From positions 38,457 to 102,456 of the forward strand of contig JAXJVS010000122.1 of NCBI GenBank assembly GCA_036308445.1: a DNA stretch of 64,000 bases, in the 5' to 3' direction. The position numbers were made by a program, and so were the translations under genes. Of the stretch, positions 57,997-64,000 are shown piece by piece; positions within the stretch are counted from its first letter, which is position 1; each line of letters opens with the position of its first letter. The notes under the pieces are model-generated. The model was not told the origin of the DNA. It did no database searches and saw only the letters and a list, made by a program, of their open reading frames with translations. Source of the DNA: MGBC113645 sp036308445. Lineage in GTDB: Bacteria; Bacillota_I; Bacilli_A; Erysipelotrichales; Coprobacillaceae.

Positions 57997-58710
57997 TTAC
58001 TCGTCATCACATGTTTTATATTTCAACCACAAAGTACCATCATCATATTTTTTGACATTTATTAGAGCATACTGCTGTAATACATTATAATCTCTAAATA
58101 AATCTTTAGCATCATCAGAGCTCTCGATAAAAGGAGCGACAACTAAACTAAGTTCATCAATAAGATTCTCATCCAAGAAAGAACCATTAATAATCCCGCC
58201 TCCTTCTAACAGCAGTAAATGAATATCAAATAGCTCTTTCAACTTTTTAACAACAAGTTTCAGATCTAGCTTATCTTTACCACCAAAAATATAAGATATT
58301 CTTTGTTCTCTTAAATAACTTAAAAATTCATCGCTGACATTTTCACTAACAACTTCTATTATATAAGCATTATCATAACCGGGATCATCATCAACAATAT
58401 GATTTTGTTTCCACCCTAATCTACCATAAAAGTCTATTGCTATAGCATAAAAATCATGAATTTCTCCAACAAAGTCCATTCTATCTATCTTTTTACCTTT
58501 ATATTTAATCAAGTCGGGATAATATCCTTGAGTAAAGCTAGAGGCCATAGTCAATCTTCCACACAAAAATGCATCAGCTTTAAATTCTTGATGAATTTTA
58601 TAATACTCAGCAACACTATCTAAAGCTTTATTTAAATATTCCTCTGTTATTTTCCCGTTAATAGAAGTTGTCATATGACAAATAATATAAGGTCTATCAT
58701 CCTTTAACAT
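57997..58710 (-). CDS. RibD C-terminal / dihydrofolate reductase-like protein
   Basis: A 237-residue NADPH-dependent reductase-fold protein (RibD_C family). It begins with DRPYIICHMTTSINGKITEE, holds ADAFLCGRLTMASSF near 60 and has the cofactor loop LLLLEGGGIINGSFLDENLI near 180. In riboflavin synthesis this domain reduces the ribosyl side chain, but stand-alone proteins like this are of unknown substrate. The ATG at 58710 has GGAGG 8 bp upstream. A GTG at 58725 overlaps that site. It lies after a LysR regulator and may be its target. Confidence 0.85.
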   Translation of the reverse strand: MLKDDRPYIICHMTTSINGKITEEYLNKALDSVAEYYKIHQEFKADAFLCGRLTMASSFTQGYYPDLIKYKGKKIDRMDFVGEIHDFYAIAIDFYGRLGWKQNHIVDDDPGYDNAYIIEVVSENVSDEFLSYLREQRISYIFGGKDKLDLKLVVKKLKELFDIHLLLLEGGGIINGSFLDENLIDELSLVVAPFIESSDDAKDLFRDYNVLQQYALINVKKYDDGTLWLKYKTCDDE

Positions 58711-58772
58711 AAAACTTTCCTCCACTAATTATAATCAATTCAATATTTTTTAATATTTTTACAATATAATTA

Positions 58773-59654
58773 TTAATACTTAAAATACTTTTGTAACATC
58801 TCTATAAATTTTGTAACAGGAGTAGAAAACGTTTGATTCTTCTTCCATACCAGAACACATCCAGTTTCTAAAGAAGGATAAAAAGGCTTAAAACATATTT
58901 TACTATTCTCACTAATATTAATAATATTATCTATTGTAATAGCATACCCTAGCCCTGCCTCTACCATTAATGAAGCATTATAAATAAGATTATATGTAAG
59001 CAAAATATTTACATCCTTACTATATCTTCCTAGCCAACTCATAAGTTCACTTTGTACATCTAAACGTGAAGAACACATTATCTGTTTTCCTATCAGATCT
59101 TTAGGTGTAATATATTTGTTAGTAGCCAATTCTTCTTCTTTTAAAAGTAGTATTCCCCATTTATCTTTCTCTGGTATTCTTACAAAATCATATTTCGTAA
59201 TATCTACCGGCTCATTTAATAAAGCAATATCAATCAAACCATTATCGATTCTTTCCTTCACATCATCAGCATTACCGCTATATAAACGATAAGTCACCTG
59301 AGGATATACATCATGAAAATCCTTCATAACATGACTTAAATAACTCATAAGATAAGTTTCTCCTCCACCAATAAAAATTTCTCCACAAACCAACGTTTCT
59401 TTATTCATTAGCTCATTTTCTGTTTTATTCGCCATATCAACAATCTCTTGAGCTCTACGTTTCAACAACATACCGGCTTCAGTTAAGATGATCTTATTTT
59501 TTCCTCTCACAAATAATTGACAACCTAACTTCTCCTCTAGCTGTATCAATTGTCTAGATAAGGTTGGTTGAGTAATATGTAAAACTTCTGCCGCTCTAGT
59601 AATATTCTCTTCCCTCGCTACAGTCAGAAAATATTTTAAAACTCTAATTTCCAT
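58773..59654 (-). CDS. LysR-family transcriptional regulator
   Basis: A 293-residue regulator. The HTH domain at residues 1-60 carries LKYFLTVAREENITRAAEVL and ITQPTLSRQLIQLEEKLGCQ, and the linker helix follows. The effector-binding domain has the usual two lobes, with GEIFIGGGETYLMSYLS at its start and NEPVDITKYDFVRI in the middle. It begins directly after the YdcF-like stop codon (TAA-ATG) and is followed by the RibD_C-type gene. The inducer is unknown. Confidence 0.9.
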   Translation of the reverse strand: MEIRVLKYFLTVAREENITRAAEVLHITQPTLSRQLIQLEEKLGCQLFVRGKNKIILTEAGMLLKRRAQEIVDMANKTENELMNKETLVCGEIFIGGGETYLMSYLSHVMKDFHDVYPQVTYRLYSGNADDVKERIDNGLIDIALLNEPVDITKYDFVRIPEKDKWGILLLKEEELATNKYITPKDLIGKQIMCSSRLDVQSELMSWLGRYSKDVNILLTYNLIYNASLMVEAGLGYAITIDNIINISENSKICFKPFYPSLETGCVLVWKKNQTFSTPVTKFIEMLQKYFKY

Positions 59655-60134
59655 TTATTTGTATCCCTTCATTCTCATAATAAACATATTCATCGGCATT
59701 TCAAATGTTAATAAGACAACTTTTAAATAAGACATATTTTCTGGCCTATCAGCATTAATCATTTCAAAATTCAAATCAAACTTTTCAGCATAATATTTTG
59801 CTTTTATTCTATGCCAACTATTTGTTACAACATAACAATTATTTAATTTATTATTTTCCATTATTTGTTTAGAATACATCATATTGTGATATGTACTTTT
59901 TGCATTATTTTCTATTAATATATATCTTTCATCTATTCCGTTTTTTATGGCATATTCTTTCATTGTTAAAGCTTCACTATATTGATTATGAACAGCTCCT
60001 CCACTAACTATAATAAATTCAACTTTCTTTTTTTGATATAATTCTATTGCTTTATCTATTCTACTTTTTAATATATATGAGATAGTTCCATCATCATTTG
60101 TAGGATAACCACAGACTATAACACAATCCTTCAT
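59655..60134 (-). CDS. YdcF/SanA-family (DUF218) protein
   Basis: A 159-residue DUF218 protein. VIVCGYPTNDDGTISYILKS gives the first conserved block, IIVSGGAVHNQYSEALTMKEYA the second and TYHNMMYSKQIME with TNSWHRIKAKYYAEKF the third. Related proteins (YdcF, SanA) bind nucleotides or SAM or act in the envelope. The exact function is unknown. No membrane helix is present, so it is a soluble form. The ATG at 60134 follows GGGTGAT, while GTG at 60143 overlaps it. Confidence 0.82.
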   Translation of the reverse strand: MKDCVIVCGYPTNDDGTISYILKSRIDKAIELYQKKKVEFIIVSGGAVHNQYSEALTMKEYAIKNGIDERYILIENNAKSTYHNMMYSKQIMENNKLNNCYVVTNSWHRIKAKYYAEKFDLNFEMINADRPENMSYLKVVLLTFEMPMNMFIMRMKGYK

Positions 60135-60208
60135 TATCATCACCCACTTAATATTTTACTATACAACAAACAAATTGTCATCTTCATAAAACAATATTTA
60201 ATTAACCA

Positions 60209-61003
60209 TCAGATACAGGTAGAAAAATAAGATCCTGATAGGTTCAGAACTGTTATTATTGCTTTTTTAGGACATGGACTTGAATTTAGAATATATTTTC
60301 TTATCTTGTTTAGAATATTTGAACCTGTATATCGGTGATTGAATCTCCATTCCTGTTCATTAAGAAATAACGGAAGATTTCTCTTTGTTACACCATGATA
60401 TATACTTATACATTGTTTTTGATATTTCCAATGACAATATTAAGCCATTTCAGTCTATGATTCTCTTCGCTATAGATAATCTTTTCAGATCTTAATAGAA
60501 GATCTTCATGAAGATGATCAAATGTTGTTTTTCCATCAGTATTTAATGTTCTTTCATATGATAAAACTGCACCTCTTCTTATGAATCTGACAACGTGAAA
60601 AGAATTGTCTCTCGGTATGGCAAAAAGTTTAATATATTTAGAATGCAGTTACCCCTATCTGTAGAGCAGTCTTATAATTAACATCAAGTTCTATAGCTAA
60701 TATTCCCTTGTTTGATGTAAATAACAGATATGTTCCAAGAATAAGAGTATCAAGATTAAGCTTGTTATCCTGAAATATAGTGCCTGCAGAAAGATAATGC
60801 TGATGCCTGCACTTGGCACATTCAAAAGCATTTCTATTGCCGATCGTATAATAATGAATACATCCGCATTTTTCACTGTAAAACCCTGCAGGCCATTTCA
60901 TATCAAAGAAGAAACGTACACATTCATCATGGTTATTTGCATATTTTTTTAGTGCTACTAAAGAGTCTTTTCTTGGTTTTAAATCTTTACCATATTTATT
61001 CAT
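60209..61003 (-). pseudogene. Degenerate IS1595/ISXO2-like transposase
   Basis: A broken transposase gene. The N-terminal part has CVRFFFDMKWPAGFYSEKCG and FECAKCRHQHYLSAGTIF (zinc ribbon), then LDTLILGTYLLFTSNKGILA. It breaks off after YKTALQ near 60650. A second frame resumes with IPRDNSFHVVRFIRRGAV, ending with HRLKWLNIVIGNIKNN. After another frameshift near 60410 the tail QSIYHGVTKRNLPLFLNEQ and WRFNHRYTG ends at 60209. About 100 central residues with part of the DDE site are missing. Terminal inverted repeats were not found. It is dead. Confidence 0.82.
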
Positions 61004-61192
61004 CTCATATATATGATTATACATGAGAGGATATATAAATTTAATAATCATATTGCAACACTGAAATAGAGGTATTGAAAATAAAAAATCTAAAACCAGC
61101 TTCATGTGGTTAATTAAAAAAATAAACAAAAATAAAAAAATGTATATTTATATTTAAGATTTTATCTATAATATATAATAAGAGGTACGAAA

Positions 61193-62023
61193 ATGAAAAA
61201 AATCAAAAAAATATATGAAGCTTTACAGATGGAATTGAGAGAACATAAAACATCTTTTATTGTTTATTTTGTATTAAGAATTCTCGTTATCATTGTGATG
61301 ATTTCACAATTGTTTAAAGGTCATTATGAAAATGTATTTTATTGTCTATTAACATTAATATTACTTATTATTCCTAGTTTTTTACAAGTCACTTTCAAAA
61401 TAGAACTTCCTACAACTTTGGAAATTATAATATTATTGTTTATATTTTCTGCAGAAATCTTAGGAGAAGTTCATGATTATTATTACTTAATACCTAATTG
61501 GGATATTATCCTCCATACTCTCAATGGCTTTTTAGCAGCTGCTGTAGGTTTTTCATTAGTCAATTTACTTAATGAAAGTGATAGATTCCAATTTACTCTT
61601 TCACCCCTTTATTTAACAATTGTAGCATTTTGTTTTTCAATGACTATTGGTGTTATCTGGGAATTTTTTGAATTTGCCATGGACTATTGGTTTGGCTTAA
61701 ATATGCAAAAAGATGTTATTATTAATAGCATTAATACTATTCCTACTATTAATGGAGGATATATATCAATCAATGGTATTAACGAAGTCATAGTTAATGG
61801 TTATACTTTACCAATTAAAGGTTACATTGATATTGGCTTAATAGATACAATGGAAGACTTATTAGTTAATTTTATCGGTGCGAGCGTATTCTCAATATTT
61901 GGCTATTTTTATTCTAAAAACCCTAATAAAAGAGCATTTGTTCAAAGATTCATTCCTACAAAAAAAGAAAAAAATAAAGATTATTTGAAAAAAGTATTCA
62001 GAAAAAAAGAGAATCAAGATTAA
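61193..62023 (+). CDS. Polytopic membrane protein, unknown function
   Basis: A 276-residue integral membrane protein with about six hydrophobic segments (near 20-40, 48-66, 76-92, 106-124, 140-165 and 224-242), and a lysine-rich C-terminal tail (KKEKNKDYLKKVFRKK). The stretch NWDIILHTLNGFLAAAVGFSLV and the aromatic IGVIWEFFEFAMDYWFG resemble conserved blocks of YjdF/DUF2238-like membrane proteins, but the match is tentative. It is on the opposite strand from its neighbours, beside the dead transposase. Confidence 0.7.
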   Translation: MKKIKKIYEALQMELREHKTSFIVYFVLRILVIIVMISQLFKGHYENVFYCLLTLILLIIPSFLQVTFKIELPTTLEIIILLFIFSAEILGEVHDYYYLIPNWDIILHTLNGFLAAAVGFSLVNLLNESDRFQFTLSPLYLTIVAFCFSMTIGVIWEFFEFAMDYWFGLNMQKDVIINSINTIPTINGGYISINGINEVIVNGYTLPIKGYIDIGLIDTMEDLLVNFIGASVFSIFGYFYSKNPNKRAFVQRFIPTKKEKNKDYLKKVFRKKENQD

Positions 62024-62037
62024 TGATTCTCTTTTTA
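62003..62037. terminator. Bidirectional terminator between membrane protein and EamA genes
   Basis: AAAAAGAGAATCA pairs with TGATTCTCTTTTT (13 bp, 7-nt loop). T-runs occur on both strands and it overlaps the ends of two convergent genes. Confidence 0.78.
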
Positions 62038-62895
62038 CATTAACATCAATAAAGTTCCACAGACAATAAGCAATAAACCAATGAAAGATCTTATAATTAA
62101 TTTTTCTTTAAAAACAACATAAGAAAAAGCAATAGTAACTAAAATACTTAATTTATCAATCGGAACAATAACACTAGCAGGTCCGGTCTGCAAAGCTTTA
62201 TAATAGCAAAGCCATGAACATCCAGTAGCAATTCCAGAAAAGATTAAGAATAACCAACTTTTTCTATCAATATCTTTAATTGTATCTTGCTTTTTTGTAG
62301 CAAACACAACAATCCAAGCCATGATTAAAACTACGATAGTCCTAATAGCAGTACCTAAATTTGAATTTATATTTTCAATTCCAACCTTTCCAAGAATAGA
62401 AGTTAAACTAGCAAAGAATGCAGAACCAAGAGCGTAAAATAACCAGGATTTATTTTTTTTCTCTATTTGAACCGTATCTTTCTTTTGTATCATCAGATAA
62501 GTTCCTACGGCAATTAAAATCATACAAATAACTTTAATTAATGAAATATCTTCTTTTAAAAAAAGAGAGGCTAAAATCATTGTTAAAACAGTGCTAGATT
62601 TATCTATAGGTGTAACTTTGTTAATATCTCCAAGCTGTAATGCTCTAAAATAACACAACCATGAAGCTCCTGTTGCCAAACCAGAAAAAATTAAAAAGAA
62701 TAGTGTTTTTAAATCAATATTAATAATTTCATTTTGAACACCAACCACAAAAACCATAATCCACGAAAAAATCAAAACAACTATTGTTCTCAATGCTGTA
62801 GCAAGATTAGAATCAATACTTTTAATTCCACATTTTGCTAGAATAGCAGTCAATCCAGCAAATATGGCTGAACCAAACGCAAATGCAATCCACAT
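62035..62895 (-). CDS. EamA/DMT-superfamily transporter
   Basis: A 286-residue protein with ten membrane helices formed by two EamA repeats. The repeats are easy to see: FAFGSAIFAGLTAILAKCGI and SNLATALRTIVVLIFSWIMV in the first, YALGSAFFASLTSILGKVGI and SNLGTAIRTIVVLIMAWIVV in the second, each followed by FLIFSGLATGASWLCYFRAL or its copy. The unusually high similarity of both halves marks a fairly recent internal duplication. Such permeases export amino acids or metabolites. The substrate is unknown. It follows the 2-hydroxyacid dehydrogenase gene by 14 bp. Confidence 0.9.
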   Translation of the reverse strand: MWIAFAFGSAIFAGLTAILAKCGIKSIDSNLATALRTIVVLIFSWIMVFVVGVQNEIINIDLKTLFFLIFSGLATGASWLCYFRALQLGDINKVTPIDKSSTVLTMILASLFLKEDISLIKVICMILIAVGTYLMIQKKDTVQIEKKNKSWLFYALGSAFFASLTSILGKVGIENINSNLGTAIRTIVVLIMAWIVVFATKKQDTIKDIDRKSWLFLIFSGIATGCSWLCYYKALQTGPASVIVPIDKLSILVTIAFSYVVFKEKLIIRSFIGLLLIVCGTLLMLM

Positions 62896-62909
62896 AACGC
62901 TATCTCCTT

Positions 62910-63875
62910 CTATCTATATTTAACATCTTTTCGATATCCTGTTTTGAAATCAACTTCATTTTCTAATGATTCATCATTTAAAATATGATAAATATTTCTA
63001 ATTGTTAAATCGGTAAAATAATCTCTTACACTTCGCCATTTAAATCCACCTGATACATGAGGTGTAATAAATACATTATCCATTTTCCATAATTCATTAT
63101 CTTTATTTAACGGTTCTTGTTCTAATACATCTAAAGCTACACCATACAAATGACCAGATTGCAATACCGCTATTAAATCTTGAGTATGAATTGCACTTCC
63201 TCGTCCTACATTAACTAATACTGCATCATCTTTCATTTTTAATAATCGTTCTTTGTTAAAAAGATGGATAGTTTCTTGAGAATGAGGTAAACAAGAAATG
63301 ACAAAATCCGCTTTAGGTAATAATAAATCTAACTGTTCTATAGTATATAATTCATCAATACTTTTTGGTAAAATACTCGCACTTCTTTTTATACCAATAA
63401 TATAACAATCAAAAGCCTTTAATCTTTTAGCTATTTCATATCCTAAATCGCCCAATCCAACAATTAATACAGTACTGTGATATAATTCCTTATTGTTATT
63501 GTTTTTACCCCAAACTCCTTCTTCCATATTATTGATATAAGTTTTAAAACCTTTATTTAATGTTAGAATCATTCCTATTACATGCTCTGCTATAGCAACA
63601 CCATAACTACCACTTGCATTTGCAAGCAATGTATGAGGATGTAATATACCTTCTTTTATATATTCATCACTGCCAGCACTATTTAATAACAATGCTTTTA
63701 AAGAAGAACGATTTAAGTTTAGATTTTTGGGAGTACCTACTATGACATCACAATCATCAGCAATCTCCTGATTTAAATCTTTAGGATTACAATAAATAAA
63801 TTTAATCATCGGAAAAGTAGTTTCTAATTTTATTTTATTATTTTCTCTTATGTTTGCAGTTACTAATATTTTCAT
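62910..63875 (-). CDS. D-isomer-specific 2-hydroxyacid dehydrogenase
   Basis: NAD(P)-dependent oxidoreductase of 321 residues acting on 2-hydroxy or 2-keto acids. The Rossmann loop is LIVGLGDLGYEIAKRL near residue 138. The catalytic arginine is in LVNVGRGSAIHTQDL near 220, the glutamate in VLEQEPLNKDNELWK, and the histidine in VFITPHVSGGFKWRSVRDY near 272. The substrate is not predictable. The ATG at 63875 has AAGGGA 4 bp upstream. An earlier in-frame ATG at 63917 overlaps a possible leader peptide and lacks a ribosome binding site. It is likely co-transcribed with the EamA gene, so the pair may make and export one compound. Confidence 0.9.
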   Translation of the reverse strand: MKILVTANIRENNKIKLETTFPMIKFIYCNPKDLNQEIADDCDVIVGTPKNLNLNRSSLKALLLNSAGSDEYIKEGILHPHTLLANASGSYGVAIAEHVIGMILTLNKGFKTYINNMEEGVWGKNNNNKELYHSTVLIVGLGDLGYEIAKRLKAFDCYIIGIKRSASILPKSIDELYTIEQLDLLLPKADFVISCLPHSQETIHLFNKERLLKMKDDAVLVNVGRGSAIHTQDLIAVLQSGHLYGVALDVLEQEPLNKDNELWKMDNVFITPHVSGGFKWRSVRDYFTDLTIRNIYHILNDESLENEVDFKTGYRKDVKYR

Positions 63876-63891
63876 ATATTCCCTTGTATGA

Positions 63892-63924
63892 TTAACTTGT
63901 ACACAAAACAGATACAAGAATCAT
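63892..63924 (-). CDS. Possible 10-residue leader peptide
   Basis: MILVSVLCTS with stop follows an excellent ribosome binding site (AAAGGAGAAGT) and ends 16 bp before the 2-hydroxyacid dehydrogenase start. It has the form of a small upstream ORF that could couple translation to the next gene. No attenuator hairpin or biased codon run was found. Confidence 0.35.
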   Translation of the reverse strand: MILVSVLCTS

Positions 63925-64000
63925 ACTTCTCCTTTCTAAAAATTTAATTTATGATTAAATAGACACGAGTAGCATTTTTATGTTTCCTGTAGCTTGACTA

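Noticed and set aside
1..64000. CRISPR array, tRNA or rRNA genes, intact prophage, restriction or toxin-antitoxin systems
   Set aside because: No regular repeats with spacers, no GC-rich structured RNA genes and no such protein signatures were seen when reading both strands.

Overview
The window is AT-rich DNA, roughly 70% A+T by eye, from a low-GC, spore-forming Firmicute. Several traits point to the Erysipelotrichia / Coprobacillaceae branch near the Mollicutes. These are a fused NadD-YqeK protein, an EF-P with a Mollicutes-like tip loop, a short IF2, and Bacillus-type sporulation neighbourhoods that have lost many genes. The taxon is inference. No tRNA, rRNA or CRISPR array was seen.

Layout. 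From 1 to about 20.1 kb most genes are on the + strand: parE-parC; a ribosome-assembly/NAD cluster (yqeH, yhbY, nadD-yqeK fusion, rsfS, methyltransferase, mtnN); a U32 peptidase; an Xre regulator; two orphan PTS IIB genes; an ACT/PFL pair; an AAA ATPase with a double acyltransferase; and purF. From about 21.05 kb to the end nearly all genes are on the - strand. They include xerD-deoB, spoIIM, dinB, a long conserved block (spo0A, spoIVB, recN, tlyA, dxs, ispA, xseB, xseA, nusB, asp23, spoIIIAH, efp), a complete comG pseudopilus operon, rpmG, a class B PBP, lepA, ssb, trmB, nagA, the rimP-nusA-ylxR-ylxQ-infB-rbfA operon, and accessory genes with a dead IS1595-type transposase.

The two gene arrays converge on a decayed, almost gene-free stretch (20130-21049). 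At 21009-21036 it holds a 28-bp site that shares 19 consecutive bases with the E. coli dif core, and 21 of 28 positions with B. subtilis dif as I recall it. I read this as the XerCD chromosome-dimer resolution site and the replication terminus. xerD lies 1.5 kb away.

Sporulation genes are scattered through the window: sigK with an intact pro-sequence and no skin element, spoIIM, spo0A, spoIVB, spoIIIAH, a Cse60-like gene and a DUF1540 gene. Sigma-G-like and sigma-E-like promoters are visible for spoIVB and spoIIIAH, and a perfect 0A box lies upstream of sigK. The Spo0A receiver domain lacks the usual Asp-Asp pair and the Lys of the KPF motif. Of the spoIIIA operon only spoIIIAH remains at its usual place beside efp. 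Together these suggest a rewired or reduced sporulation pathway.

Small genes below 60 codons recovered here are rpmG, a DUF1540 protein, a Cse60-like protein, a 45-residue membrane protein at the end of the comG operon, and a possible 10-residue leader peptide.
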